Positions 1 to 12,160 are shown, counted from the first letter of the stretch. The stretch is DNA of 64,000 bases from Bidens hawaiensis (GCA_021521415.1 JAIQDT010007668.1:30284-94283); one strand, 5' to 3'. Notes: a model not told the origin generated them from the letters alone. A program made the numbers and translations.

Positions 1-639
1 TCTCGATGTTACATGTTTATTGCTTTAGATATTGGTGTTTAGATTGACTATGAGTCTTAAACTTGTCAGTAGAGACGAATAATTGGTTTTTTGTTTGCCT
101 TAAAAACCAAGCAATGTACTATTCTTTGTTTTAATGGTTGGTTTTGGTTCGAATTCTTTTTTTATTCAATTGAAATTGATGGTGACCGGAGAAATGGTTC
201 GTGATATGCCTATTTTATTAATATAACCTGGCGGGTCCAAGTGGGTTGAAAGACCCAAATGCTCCATAAGGTACGTTTACCAACATACTTTAAATATGAC
301 AAAACCTTTGAGTTTTGTAGTGATTCAATGTTTCATTCGGGACATGTTAAATTTTGTAAAACACAAAATTGGATTGATTCAAAGAAACAAAATTCATTTT
401 ATAATTCAAATGAAATAAACATATTATTAAAATATTTGTCCAGATGGTATATACATGGGTTGATGGCTACGACCCAAGTAATGATAAGCCTATAAGAGGT
501 ATACAAGTTGGGAAAACCCGTTGGGTGTGAAATAAACAAAACTCGGTTTTGAGTTTGTTATTGAATTTAAAAAGTTCAATGGTTTCTAATAATAATTCAT
601 ATGAGAATTATTTGTTGTTTATTTCTTATAATCCTATTA
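1..639. other. Unassigned AT-rich sequence left of a Copia remnant
   Basis: No gene is recognisable. A 78-codon open frame at 259-495 has no family motif that I recognise. The stretch lies directly upstream of a decayed Copia protease/pre-integrase region on the same strand, so it may be the eroded gag or leader of that element. That placement is inference from position only. Confidence 0.3.
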
Positions 640-1080
640 TGAAAAGGATGGCATGCTTGTATGGTGAACAGACTTGGGTGATACGAGTCACGTATGCAAG
701 GATCTGAGATGGTTTGAAGAATTCAAATCATATAAAAATAGATCTGTACTTAGGATGTGAAATGTAAAAGTATGACTTGTATTGACTTCCGGAAAACATT
801 TGTTTTAGATTATGTGTTGTATGTTTTATGGATTAAAAAAAATCTCTTGTCTGGTGGTTTTAATCAGGTTATTAAATCAGATAAATTTGTTTTATCTTGA
901 CATAAACCTTTGTTGGATTCGGATATTTATGTAATGGAGTATTTAAATCAAATATTACTATTGAATATGTTTGTATGTCATAATTATTGCAAAGCAGCAT
1001 AAACTATGTGTATATCTTGTGATATGCCAGGTTAGGTCATGTGAATTATTTTAGAATGAAAGGAAAATACTTTCTTAAAA
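640..1080 (+). pseudogene. Decayed Ty1/Copia protease to GAG-pre-integrase fragment
   Basis: Translating the plus strand across several frames gives Copia landmarks. From 671 there is a degenerate protease motif (DLGDTSHVC, normally DSGATSHVC) followed by KDLRWFEEFK. Next comes a LTSGKHLFLDYVLYV-like block near 780-830. Near 1027-1062 is ARLGHVNYFRMK, the zinc-binding start of the GAG-pre-integrase domain. Stops and frameshifts separate these blocks, so no protein is made. In the family this region cuts the polyprotein and begins integrase. No LTR, PBS or RT from this element is visible, and the LTR of element A starts about 30 bp downstream. The lineage differs from the SIRE-like elements B and F. 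Confidence 0.6.
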
Positions 1081-1107
1081 GAAATTGTCAATTCCTTGAT
1101 ATCTTAC

Positions 1108-3402
1108 TGTCACACCCCTATATTAGGCCAAGATATGTGACCAACAGTTGATACTGTTTTTATAAATAAATCAGAGTTACGGATTAATGCGGAAATATTT
1201 GTGTGGATTAAAATATTAATATTTACATATCAAAACACATGATTATAAATACCTATTTAATGTTTACAAAAGATTACTTGTTTATATAAAATCATCATTC
1301 AAGTTTAATATTTTACAAAATGATCTGAGCCATCAAATCGCCTAATGAAGACTTCGATTCTTCAAGCGCCTATCCTTCGTTACCTGTAAAACAGTTTAAA
1401 AATACGTCAGCAACACATGCTGGTGAATAAGCTAACGCAAAAATATTTTATTTACTTAATTACCCCTCGAGACATAATTTAGGTCTCGGCCCATCTTGGC
1501 TTAGAAATAATCAAATTAAAACTTAAAACACAATTACAAACTTAAGCTCAACTCAAAACCGCTCAGCAAACAACGCAGCGTTCGACATTACTTAGCTACC
1601 ATCAGTATACACATGATTACCCTCTCTCGGACATAACTTAGGTACGGCCCGTGCAGAGGCATATAACCAGGTGTGGCGCGGTGTGCCCACCATCTAACCA
1701 CATATGTAAGGTTCCGAACAAACATACACGACAGCCCGAGGGCCAACGATTACTTTTGTTCTTAATGTTATAGAGATACGTAATCTCATGTAATCAATTT
1801 AATTGTCTCGATTAAACTAGTTAAAATTTTGGGGCATATTCACCTTTGAAATGATCAGCTTCACTTCACTGATCGAATTGTCTTTGCTTATCTCGGACTT
1901 AAAGTAAGAGTATAACCATTCTTTATTACTAGATTAATAATATAGCTTTAGACCTTTAGTCTATTTTGTATAATATTTACCTCTTTAGTTCAAAGTATCA
2001 TTTCTTTATTTATTACACTCAAACCTTTAGTTTGATCATTTATAATTTCTAAATACTACGTTTCTTCTTCTCAAAGAAACATATACTTTATTTCTTTACT
2101 TTATTATTTAAGAATGTTAAATAATATTTTATTATTAACAAAGAACTATATTTGTATCAATATCTTTTATTTATATTTTTTTTTTTGTTTATATTATCTT
2201 TATTCATGAGGTATCGAGTATACCCTAGACAAGGGTCTAAGCTTATTTTTTAATTATAAAAATATTTTACTCGGGCGGTACCCCTGCCTTGAAAAGCTTA
2301 TAATTTCTAGACTTTCCGGCAGCACTTCCACGATTGTATGTTTCTCGAGAATCTTGTTCAACACTTCTTTCACGCAAAACGAGGCATGCCGGTCTTCGAA
2401 ACTCGTCTACATGCACTTAGAGGCGGGGTGTTGGTTCGTCTCGTGTTGGCATGTACTTCGAGGAAATTTAGGTATTTTGGCACGATTTACAAGATACGAA
2501 CGTTGGGCCGGTGTAACGCTTATCGAGGTAGAGAGAGGAAGTGTTTTAGAGATAGAGTGATATGGTTGTGATAAAAATGAAGGGCTGATGGCCCTATTTA
2601 TTGGCGTTAATCAGATGACTCATCGCGATACGTGATCGGTCTTGCCAAGGATCCATCTCGTATCGCGATGGGTTGGCGGCGGATTTATTATTATTTTATT
2701 GCATCACGATACGTGACGGATCAATCGTAGATCATTGCGTATCGCGATTAGCTAAATCGCGCCACAACTAGCCTTACCACGTGGCGGGACATGTGTCACA
2801 GCTTGTCACGCCTCGTCAGACGAGTTGGCTTTGGGGCATCGTGTATCACGACATCGCCCATTTTGAGTCTATGTGACATACCCATCGGGATACGCGATGG
2901 TTTGTCTCTTGATCCATCGCATATCGTGATGGGTCAAGAAATCTCGTTTCCACTTTCCAAAAGATGCGAGCGTGCGATGTGCAAAGTGCACCATCAAAGC
3001 GCCACATTGCGCCCATCGCCCTTCTCCGTCGCCTTCGCCATCGTCCTCGCCCGAGCCCGTGCGCGTGCACGTCGAGTGCTCCGCACCCTACGCTAGGACC
3101 ACTGGGTGCATGCTAAGCATAAAATAATATTACTATGGAAACTCCATCCCTTATAAAGAGCTTCCAAATTTATCCCACTTTCCATGTGGGATGGAACTTA
3201 TCTTCTTTATTTATACCCATGTGAAGTAGTCTTATTTTCTTTCTTCTTTCCATGTGGGATGGATATGCATTCCCTCATTTTTTTAGTTATTGAATTCTTC
3301 CAACTTATAAACGTACCATATTTGAATTGTTTTTGGGTCATTCTAGTTTTAAAGTTGACAATTTTGACACAAAATATGTATGGTATTTTTCGAGAGGTTA
3401 CA
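1108..3402 (-). repeat. 3' LTR of gypsy element A
   Basis: On the minus strand the LTR starts TGTAACCTCTCG and ends GGGGTGTGACA. It abuts a polypurine tract at 3403 and then the integrase/chromodomain tail, as expected for a 3' LTR. It is about 2.3 kb. The TATA-to-end part is related to the LTR of element H at 38123-40075, sharing the CCTATTTAT/ATAAATAGGG promoter, the acceptor-like TTTTACAG|GTAACGAAGG near 1386 and the TCGCGATA-type palindromes at about 2620-2940. The segment 2980-3080 is GC-rich (GCGCGTGCACG). No TSD can be tested because the 5' end of A is missing. Confidence 0.85.
2594..2602 (-). promoter_or_regulatory. TATA-like box of LTR A
   Basis: Minus-strand CAATAAATAGGG precedes a block matching the transcribed part of LTR H (GGGCCATCAGCCCT). 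The same TATAAATAGGG occurs at 38521 in LTR H. This is the likely RNA polymerase II core promoter, inferred from sequence alone. Confidence 0.5.
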
Positions 3403-3415
3403 TCCTCCCCACCTT
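3403..3415 (-). other. Polypurine tract of element A
   Basis: Minus-strand AAGGTGGGGAGGA lies directly next to the LTR start TGTAAC. In LTR elements this primes plus-strand DNA synthesis. It fixes the inner edge of the 3' LTR. Confidence 0.8.
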
Positions 3416-3442
3416 GGATAAATTTCGTCCTCGAGATTCTCT

Positions 3443-4407
3443 TTTTAAAATAAGTGGGGGTATTTCTTCTTCAATTTAGATTCTAACTCCCAGGTATACT
3501 CGGGGCCTCTTCGAGAGTCCCATTTTACGTTGACCAACTTTAGATTACATCTATTAAGTTTCTTTAATTGAAAATCTTCAATTTGTAGTAGTCGTTCTAC
3601 AAACTTGAGATTTTCATTTATTTCAACATCTCTTAAAGGCTTTGAAAATGATTCATCGGCCAAACATTTACGCAGATTAGAGACATGGAATACATCGTGC
3701 ATCCCTTAAATTTCTTCGGGTAGTCGTAAACGATAAGCGACAGTACCGATTCGCTCGAGTAGTTCGAATGGTCCAACAAATCGTGAACTTAACTTTCCTT
3801 TCTTACCGAAACGAACAACACCTTTCCAAGGCAAAAATTTCAATAAAACTTTATCGCCTACATTTAATTCTAATGGCCTACGACGGATATCAGCGTAACT
3901 CTTTTTTCTGTCTCGCGCCGTCTTTAGTTGTTCTCGGATTTTGCAATATTTTCTTGGTGGTTTCTTGGACTATCTCGGGTCTAGACATTTGATTGTCTCC
4001 ACTTTTAGACCAGCATACCGGCGTTCTACATTTTCGGCCGTATAACACTTCGAACGGTGCGACTTGAATACTTGTTTGATAACTATTGTTATACGAAAAT
4101 TCCATTAGGGGAAGATGGTCATCCCAACTTCCATCTAAGTCAATAACACAAGCGCGAACCATATCTTCAAGCGTTTGAATTGTTCTTTCGCTTTGCTCAT
4201 TGGTTTGATAATGATAGGCAGTGCTAAGATTTAGTTGGGTTCCTAACACTTGTTGGAAACTTTTCTAGAATTGAGACGTGAATCGGCTGGCTCGATCAGA
4301 AATGATAGATAGAGGCACTCCACCCAATGCAACAATGTTATTTACATAGATTTGCGCCAATCTATCCATCGAATACGTGTCGTTAATAGGTATAAAATGA
4401 GCGGATT
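3443..4407 (-). pseudogene. Element A integrase C-half with chromodomain-like tail
   Basis: Minus-strand translation gives the integrase core from KSAHFIPI through SIISDRASRFTSQF, then the [11 protein letters not shown] block, then VAYRLRLPEE and FHVSNLRKCL. It ends with WDSRRGPEYTWELE..YPHLF, a Tekay/Del-type chromodomain-like end. The catalytic second Asp context (SDRA) and the Glu context (EQSERT) are still readable. Stops follow TSQF and precede GMHDVFHV. The N-terminal half continues at 9767, because LTR I1 is inserted right after the DRLTKS motif. The function would be cDNA integration; this copy is dead. Confidence 0.85.
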
Positions 4408-4657
4408 TGGTAACGTTCGTTAATATACAAAACCAAAAACCCTACCCGTTTTAAATTTTCGGTTTTGTTTCTATGTAAATTTATATATTTTTATAATATT
4501 ATTAATTAATCTTCATTTTCGCTAATGTATTTTATCTGATCATTTCTATGCAATTATACTTTTCACCACCCTTGTAGCATTACATACTCATTTAAAACAT
4601 TCATAATCAAGATCAAATATTTATTTACATGTCCCATTCAATTTACTAGAATTATTA

Positions 4658-5131
4658 TTTAACTACTACTACTACGACTACGACTACCGCTACCGCCACC
4701 AGCGCTACCGCCACCAGCGCTACCGCCACCGCTACCGCCACTGCTCCTGCTGCCACTGCTCCTGCTGCCACTGCTGCTGCTGCTGCTGCTACTACTCCTA
4801 CTGCTACTGCTACTGTGCTACTGCTACTGCTACTGCTACTGCTGCTGCTACTGCTACTGCTGCTGCTGCTACTGCTACTGCTACCTGCTACTACTACCTG
4901 CTACTACTACCTGCTACTACTACCTTACTACTACCTGCTACTACTACCTGCTACTACTACCGCTACTACTACCTGCTACTACTACCTGCTACTACTACCG
5001 CTACTACTACCGCTACTACTACCGCTGCTGCTGCTACTGCTGCTAATTTTATTATTATTGTTGTTGTTGTTGTCGTCGTCGTCGTCGTCATCATCATCAT
5101 CAATATCATCATCATCATGATCATCATCATA
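4658..5131 (+). repeat. Compound trinucleotide microsatellite in LTR I1
   Basis: About 470 bp consist almost only of triplet repeats that change along the tract. They run from CTA/CGA through ACCGCC/AGCGCT, CTGCTA and CTACTACTACCTG to GTTGTC, CATCAT and ATCATG. All three frames give homopolymeric runs (Leu, Ser, Asp/Asn on the other strand), so the open frames here are artefacts. It lies upstream of the TATA box of I1. Confidence 0.9.
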
Positions 5132-5300
5132 TGTTATGTAACTAATAAAAACTAATGAATGTTTTAATTCAACAAAATTTATTAAAATAGTTAAACCTTT
5201 TGAATGCCCCATTAAACTATTTTTAATTTGTTTTTTAATTATATTAATTATGATTTTAATTTCCTAAATTCAATAAAACATAACCACTCTAAAATTTCAC

Positions 5301-5308
5301 TATAAAAG
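5301..5308 (+). promoter_or_regulatory. TATA box of LTR I1
   Basis: CACTATAAAAGGAAG lies about 70 bp upstream of a TAAGAGCACTAACAAG leader-like stretch. It is a good match to a plant TATA box in the expected place within an LTR. No transcript data are available. Confidence 0.5.
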
Positions 5309-6220
5309 GAAGACTAATCCCCCATCTTTTTCACACCACAATACATTATTTTCTTAAGCTTAAGAGCACTAACAAGTAAGTTTTACCATTTCATGCATTT
5401 TATAACTTTTTTTTATATTTATCTTGAATGTTTATACTTGTTCATAAGTTGCTCTTCATGATCATGTTACTTTTACAATAAAAATATGATATTTTGGTTT
5501 TAAGAATCTTTATGATCATGGATTTCCAAGCTAAATACTTTGATTTTTTCTAAATCTTTGATCAAACCTAGTTATTTTACAAGAACAAGCATGAATATAT
5601 ATTATCTAAATCTTATGATTTGTTGATCATCATAAACTTATAAAATTTCTTTTAAATAAGATGATTTATAAAAATTTCTTTTATTTAAAATATTTTACAA
5701 TAGATATAACATACTTAAGATGTTTAAGTTAATAATTGAGTAAATTAATTATTGTTTATTTTATTTCAACATAAACTAATATTTATAATTTCTTTAAAAA
5801 AATTCATGAAAAATATTTAAGTTAATTAATTAGTAAATTAAATAATTATGTTACCTGTGAAAAAAAAACGTTTAATCATAAACTGTTATTAATATTGTTA
5901 TTTAATCTTATATTAGTAAGTTATAATTATTTATATACAAATCATTCTTCAACTAATAAACATCAAACGTTTTATATAAACTTTATTCATTTTTGTTAAA
6001 CTTATTAAAAATCCCCAAGTCCCCATTTGTGATAAGTTAATGAAATAGATATTGAAATAAAGCATAAGTCCTAAAACTAATATTATTTAACTTTTATAAT
6101 CCCGATACTTAGTCTTTAAATTTTGTATTTCCTTTCTAATTATAGTTTGTGACGTTCGATCGTTTCAATTTCCTTAAACGCGTTTTCGGTTATTATTTCA
6201 AGTTGTCTTCAATTTCAAAG

Positions 6221-6226
6221 GTGAGT
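6221..6226 (+). promoter_or_regulatory. Splice-donor-like motif in LTR I1
   Basis: AAAG|GTGAGTTTCTCACACCCCC is followed by TTTTTACTCTTTTAC. Equivalent sequence lies in LTRs J (45479), K (7975), E (53831) and C (minus, 25672). It is a near-perfect U1 match in the leader part of the LTR. Confidence 0.4.
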
Positions 6227-6465
6227 TTCTCACACCCCCTTTTTACTCTTTTACTACTTTTGGGGGTAGCATATATATCCTTTCCAAATTACAATTTCAT
6301 TTATTTATTATTTACAAAATACAATTCGCTACATGGACTTTTGTGTTTACATGTTACTTGATCAAAATTACTTGCACATGGATTACTTCAATATAATATG
6401 ATCATACGCCCCCTTTGCTCTAAAGAAATTTGTTGTTATGAGTGGAAAAAGGGCCTCATTATCTT

Positions 6466-6569
6466 AGTACGTTGGTGCACAATCCCAACTGGAAAGGACC
6501 TTACTTGCGCTTATCCGAGTACGTTGATGCATAATCCCAACTGGAAAGGACCTTACTTTCTCATTTACA
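6466..6569 (+). repeat. 52-bp tandem duplication in LTR I1
   Basis: Two copies start with AGTACGTTG at 6466 and 6518 and share CAATCCCAACTGGAAAGG / ACCTTACTT. Comparable tandem units sit at the same relative place, downstream of the donor-like motif, in LTRs J and K. Confidence 0.8.
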
Positions 6570-7272
6570 CTTGTTCATGGAATTGTGTGGTTTTTATGTA
6601 CTTATATCAAAACTTGTGTATGTAACATCCGGAAATTTCTAAAATAATATTAATTATATTATTTATTGTCAGTGAGGAAGTTTACTCGGGTTAGCGGGGA
6701 AATAATTAAATAAAGTAGGAGTTAGTATGGGTCGGGCTAGTGTTGGGTAATGGATATGGGTTATGGACTTGGGTCATGATGGAAAGAAGGAAGAGACCAT
6801 GGGCTTAAGCCCATGATCCATAATTATGTAAACCTTAAATTCCCATTTTTCCATTCATTTCACACATATTCCATACACCGCCCAAAACACACACTTAGCT
6901 TTCTCTCTTTCTACTTTCTCTCTCTAGCCGAAACCAAGAAGAAGAATCGATCCCGACCCGAGGTAATGATAGTATGATGTTGTAGAGATCCAACCCATTA
7001 GATTTAGTCACGAAACGACGAGCCGACACCGTTAAACCGTTGAAGTCACGATATCCGGGTGGAATCGGATATAAACCGAACTTAAGATGAGCTTAGGGAT
7101 CACCCTAGCTAAGATCTGGATCGAACGGGAAGAAAAACGGTGAAAACGGTGGTGAAACGAGCGAGATCTCGCTTTTTTGTTGAAGGTGGCGCCAGAAAGG
7201 TGGCGCCGGAGTTGGCTGGTACGAGGTTAGGGTTTATGTCAGAGAATGTTCTGACATTCTCTGACCTAAACC

Positions 7273-7650
7273 CAATTCGTTAGCGGGATCATAACGAATG
7301 GGTCTTGATTCGTTAGCGGAAGTTTAACGAATGAGCCTTAATTCGTTATGCCAATTCGTTAAGGGAAGATAACGAATGAGCCTTAATTCGTTATGTCAAT
7401 TCGTTAAGGAAATGATGGCGAACTAGCCCAATTCGTTAAGCAGTTCGTTAAGGGAGAACTGACGAATGAACCCCCAGTTCGTTAAGGGTTTAGTTCGTTA
7501 AAGGACCAGTTCGTTATAAAGGTCCAATTCGTTATGAAAAATGACGAACTAGTATAACGAATCAGCTAAGGAAAGATAAAGAATCAGATCATGTGCTAGA
7601 TAACGAATTAGATTGTGATCTGATAACGAATTAGGCTTAATTCGTTATAG
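7273..7650 (+). repeat. Inverted AATTCGTTA / TAACGAATT array in LTR K
   Basis: About 20 copies of the 9-mer AATTCGTTA or its complement TAACGAAT(T), in both orientations, are spaced by 5-25 bp. Any transcript could fold into many alternative hairpins. The related LTR of element D has an unrelated array (CTTATACGC/GCGTATAAG) at the same place. Confidence 0.85.
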
Positions 7651-8098
7651 AAAATGTGATGGTGAATAAAATAATAATTTAAAATTCTAATGGGAAATAC
7701 GTTAAGACGGTTAATGGAAATAAAATTTTTCCAAGCTGACCTGGCAACTCGACCCCAGCCAGGGGTTCCACCCCTTGGACCCTGCTAGGGGCTGCCGCTC
7801 CTAGGCCCCGTTGCCAAGGGCGCTGCCCCCGGGCCCCCGTTTATTGAGGGTAATAATTAAACTAGAAACGCGATATGAAGAGTGATAGTAATAAATGCGC
7901 GTAATTGTTATACAGTTAGCCATGCACAGCCAAAGAAATGAGTAACCATTAACGGATGAAGTAACCAAGTTCAGGTGAGTTTCTAGCCCCACTTCCTTGT
8001 TATATTTTTGGGGCTGTGTGCATACTCGATGTGATAGTTAATACACTTACCTTAAGTGGTAAGTGTATGCCTTGTACGATTTATGTATGGTGACGTTA

Positions 8099-8340
8099 GT
8101 ACATGAACGATCTTCGGATATTGCAAGTACTGCCAGGTGATAGTCAAAGATATGACTATATAAATAAATTTGATATATGAATGATTGATTGTCGTACGTG
8201 AACGATCTTCGAATATTGCGCGTACTGTCAGTTTATAAGTAAAGATATAAATGTCTTATGTAATATATGGATGATGTATGAACATTGTAAATGAACACTT
8301 GTCGGGGCGTGAAAGATCTTCGGATATTGCACGTACCGAC
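8099..8340 (+). repeat. Three-copy repeat with GATCTTCGGATATTGC core in LTR K
   Basis: Three units contain GATCTTCG(G/A)ATATTGC followed by CGTAC. They are separated by about 90-110 bp of diverged sequence with (A)GATATAA motifs. Confidence 0.75.
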
Positions 8341-8514
8341 AAGGGGTATGATTATTATACGAAGGATGTGAAGAACGCATAGCGTGTTCTTATGCTACAG
8401 TGTACTTATTGTACATGTATACTGGTACAAATGGTATGTAAGTTCTACGTCCGACATAGTAAGTTAGGACGGCAAATCCCTCTAACTTCCGTTGGACATA
8501 GACTTGGCATGTGG

Positions 8515-8985
8515 TGGCGTAGTTAAGGACTGCGGGCCTTATACGTGTTATAGATGTTAGATGGGAATGTAGTTAAGGACCGCGGGCCTTATACGTGTTA
8601 TAGAAGTTATATGGGAACGTAGTTAAGGACTGCGGGCCTTATACGTGATATTGATGATAGATGTGAACCTAGATAAGGACGGTGGGCCTTATACGTATTA
8701 TAGATAATAGACGTCAATGTAGATAAGGATTGTGGACCTTATACGTATTGTAGATAAAAGCATAGGAAAGGACTGTGGACCTTATACGTGTTGTATTTAT
8801 GCTGTGGTAGCATAGGGGAGGACTGCGGACTTCGTACGTGCTATGGTTTAGGTTGCAACATATGGAAGGACTGAGGACCTTGTACATGTTGTTAGTATAG
8901 GATGGTATAGGGAAGGACTGCGGACCTTGCACGTACCATAATTTGTTGGACATAGGTAAGGACTGCGGACCTTTTACGTGTTCAC
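8515..8985 (+). repeat. About nine-copy tandem repeat in LTR K
   Basis: Units of about 45-55 bp are built on AAGGACTGCGGGCCTTATACG followed by a variable AT-rich spacer (TGTTATAGATG...). Divergence between units rises from left to right. It lies between the donor-like motif (7975) and the acceptor-like GTAGGTGATCAG (about 9212) of the LTR. Confidence 0.85.
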
Positions 8986-9482
8986 TACCTTGAGTACATG
9001 TATAGACGGCGGACTATGAATGTACTCTCGGTAGACTGAGGTTAGTGATTGTAGATATGTATGTATGTATGGTAGTAGGGTAATTGATTAAGTATGGGTA
9101 CGTATCTTCGGATGTGTATGTATGTATGATATACGTTTGTGTTATATGTCGCCTGATTAACTAGAACTCACTCAGCGTAGATGACTTTTAGTATGCATGT
9201 AGGTGATCAGGCAGAAGAGTTAGCATGAGGATGGCACTTGGCATGGATTGAACGGCTGGCATCTGAAGATGAAAGAAATGATGTTTTAAATATAATGGTT
9301 TTTGTTATGGTTTAAAAGAAAAGATTAATGTTTTGTACCGAATGATTAAAGTTGACGTTTCCGCGAAAGTTTTTAATTAACTATGATATGAACTGTGTTT
9401 ATGAGTAAATCCAACATTAAAGTGAGGCACCGAGAACGGGGCCTTACAGTGTGAACTCACTATCTATTCATTTAGTTGACTT

Positions 9483-9483
<1 letters not shown>

Positions 9484-9528
<45 letters not shown>
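9484..9528 (+). repeat. (AT)n microsatellite in LTR I1
   Basis: A run of about 21 TA dinucleotides directly follows TTGACTTTAT and precedes GCTACAGGCAC in the distal part of I1. Confidence 0.9.
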
Positions 9529-9530
<2 letters not shown>

Positions 9531-9766
9531 TACAGGCACATCTATTAGAAGATAATACGAGAAGAAGACATTAGTACTTAGGATATTCAAACAAATGGAC
9601 AAGATACTTTCATATGTGTGTTTATTATTATTTCTTTTACTTCCAAACTTGTGTACTTATTGTTTAAATCAATTAATGGTAATATTGTCCGTTAATAGTA
9701 TCGCATGTGTTTTGAGCAATCTGTACGCCACACTTAGGCGTATTCCGCTTTTTCCGGGGTGTTACA

Positions 9767-12114
9767 GATTTGGTTAACCTATCGATGATAACCCAGATTG
9801 CATTATGTTGACGAGTAATTTTTGGGAGTTTCGTGATGAAGTCCATGGTTATCGTTTCCCACTTCCAAACGGGAAGTTCGGGTTGCTGAAATAATCCCAA
9901 GGGTTTCTGATATTCGGCTTTGACTTTCAAACACATCAAACGTTTTGCAACATGCAAAGCGATATCCTTTTTCATTGCATTCCACCAGTAGCTCGGCTTG
10001 AGATTTTGATACACTTTGTCACTACTGAGATGCATCATGTATTTGAATTTATGGGCTTCGCTCATTATCTTTTCTCGTAAATCTTTGATGATTGGTACCC
10101 AGATCTTGCTTCCAAGTCTAAGTATACCGTCATCACCTTTGACTAACGAGTTAATGGTGCCATTACGTTTTCATCGGAAATTTTGTTTTCTTCGATTGCT
10201 TGGTGTTGGGCTAACTTGATTTGCTCGACTAGATCCACTTGGAGTTCTAGTCGTAGCGATTGGACTCTTTTAGGTTTCTCATGTTCCTTACGACTTAGGG
10301 CGTCAGCCACGACGTTGGCCTTCCCTTCATGACAAACGATTTCACAGTCGTAATCATTCAATGTTTCCATCCATCTTCGTTGTTGCATGTTGAGTTCTTT
10401 TTGTTCAAATATGTGTTTCAAACATTTGTGATCGGTGTACATAATGAATTTAACACCATAGAGATAGTGCCTCCATAACTTTAAGGCAAAGATTATGGCG
10501 CCTAACTCTAGATTGTGAGTTGTTTAGTTCTTTTTATGTACTTTGAGTTATCCATAGGCGTAAGTGATTACTTTCTTTTGTTGCATTAGTACGCAACCCA
10601 AACGATAACGGGACACATTGCTAAAGACAACGAAATCCTCAGTACCTTCTGGCAATGCCTGTATAGGTGCATTGGTGAGTTTTTGTTTAAGCATATCGAA
10701 CGCCTCTTGTTTTTTGGTTCCCCATTCATACTTGATATTCTTACGGGCTAACGAGGTTAGAGGAACTTCAATTCGGGAGAAATTTTCAATAAATCTTCGA
10801 TAGTATCCGGCCAAACCTAAGAAACTTCGGATCTCTGTTGGCGATTTTGGAATTTCCCATTTTGAGATGGCTTCTATCTTTGCCAGATCTACTTGAATTC
10901 CATTCACGTTTATGATGTGACCAAGAAATTGTACTTCGTGAAGCCAAAATTCACATTTCAAGAATTTGGCATACAACTTCTCGCTTCTAAGTAATTCAAG
11001 CAAGATTCTGAGATGCATTTCGTGATCCTCTTTTGACTTAGAACAAATAAGTATGTCGTCTATGAATATGATAACAAATTTATCTAAGTAAGGTTTACAG
11101 ATTAGATTCATCATATCCATGAACGCGGCTGGGGCATTAGTGAGACCAAACAGCATGACTGTGAACTCATAATGTCCATACCTTGTTCGGAAGGCGGTTT
11201 TTGGAATGTCTTCGGCTTGAACCTTTAGTTGGTGATAGCCGGAATGCAAATCTATCTTAGAGAAGTAGCTTGCTCCTTGCAGTTGGTTAAATAGATCGTC
11301 AATTCGAGGTAGTGGGTATCAGTTTTTGATGGTTACCTTGTTCAGGGCTCGATAGTCGATGCACATTCGCATTGATCCATCCTTCATCTTGACAAACGGA
11401 ATTGGCGCTCCCCACGGTGATGAACTTGGACAATAAATCCTTTCTCGAGCAGCTCGTCTAATTGTTTCTTCAATTCTTGCATTTCGGTTGGAGCTAAACA
11501 ATATGGGGCTTTGGCGATTGGAGCGGTTCCAGGCTTGAGGTCTATTATAAACTCGACTTCTTGATTGGGAAAGATGTCGGAAAATTCGAAAAGATGTCGG
11601 AAAATTCGGAGACAATAGGCACGTCCTTTATCTCTTTTGGTTTGGATTCTTCGGTGACGTAGGCCATGAATACCAAGCATCCTTGATTTTTATTAGCTCT
11701 AATCATGGTGATTATGCTAATTTGGCCATCGTCTTTGTCCCATTCAATTCGAATGGTTCGTTTATCAGGGGCTTGAAGTTCTATGGTCTTGCTATTGCAA
11801 ATGATACGGACATGATTATTAGATAACCGGTCCATATCAAGTACTATATCAAAACAATAAGAGTCATGGGTAATAGTTGGATGGGTAAAACGTAACCAGC
11901 TAACAAGATTTTTTCTGTTTTCTATGGCTTCGGAGGTTTTAACGATTTCGCCACAAGCGATTTCGAGACTTAGAATTCTATTTAATTTCTTTAGAGGTTC
12001 GTTTAATATACTACAAAAGCTATAATCTATGAAACTTAGATTAGCACCCGAATCGAATAAAACTCTAGCATACTTGTCGTTAACTAAGAACGTACCGATG
12101 ATGGTTTCCGGCAT
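9767..12114 (-). pseudogene. Element A pol: integrase N-half, RNase H, RT, protease
   Basis: Read on the minus strand from the right. Protease is at 12114-11680 (LFDSGANLSFIDYSF, intact DSG). RT is at about 11615-10548 ([32 protein letters not shown], active-site FIDD). RNase H is at about 10540-10300 ([27 protein letters not shown]). The integrase N-half (WWNAMKKDI, MDFITKLP, DRLTKS) runs down to 9767. Damage includes a 20-bp duplication (11571-11610) that shifts the frame between protease and RT. RNase H has Asn in place of the usual Asp (FSNVS for CDAS), the first HHCC cysteine is lost (AKRLMC), and there are stops near 10523 and 10555. The sequence is gypsy, Tekay/Del-like. It continues at 4407 (integrase) and 12161 (gag). 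Confidence 0.9.
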
Positions 12115-12160
12115 ATCTGCCGCTTTCTTTGTATGTAAGACAGACTATTGCATTTCCTTT

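Larger units (their letters stand above)
6621..9448 (+). mobile_element. Solo LTR K nested in LTR I1
   Basis: It starts TGTAACATCCGGAAATTTC and ends GGGGCCTTACA. Flanks are GTGTA (left) and GTGTG (right), a probable 5-bp TSD with one change. Removing K rejoins AACTTGTG with TGAACTCAC, the motif seen intact in LTRs E and J. At 2.83 kb it is long for a solo LTR. Contents in order: TC-rich leader start near 6900, a perfect inverted repeat at 7238-7265, an AATTCGTTA palindrome array, CAG|GTGAGTTTCTAGCCCC at 7972, and two tandem arrays. It is the same family as the LTRs of element D (start TGTAACATCCCGAAATTTC at 50540, minus). No protein-coding content. Confidence 0.85.
4408..9766 (+). mobile_element. 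Solo LTR I1 inserted in element A integrase (itself split by LTR K)
   Basis: A non-coding block interrupts the integrase reading frame exactly at TKS. It starts near TGGTAACG (4408) and ends CCGGGGTGTTACA (9766). The four bases GATT flank both sides (4404-4407 and 9767-9770). It holds a TATA box (5301), a donor-like AAAG|GTGAGTTTCTCAC (6221), a 52-bp tandem repeat and an acceptor-like end, but no pol, so it reads as a solo LTR of about 2.5 kb once LTR K is removed. The left edge is less certain than the right, because the sequence there is partly compatible with more integrase. Confidence 0.65.

Noticed and set aside
2791..3096. 101-codon frame in the GC-rich part of LTR A
   Set aside because: It lies in an LTR promoter region with palindromes. 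There is no motif, and an overlapping frame on the other strand is equally open.
4815..5120. Open frames giving poly-Leu or poly-Asp/Ser proteins
   Set aside because: They are by-products of the triplet microsatellite; all frames stay open there and no other protein feature exists.
8515..8985. Regularly spaced repeats resembling a CRISPR array
   Set aside because: The repeats are imperfect tandem units inside a plant LTR, spacers are also repeated in part, and there is no cas context.
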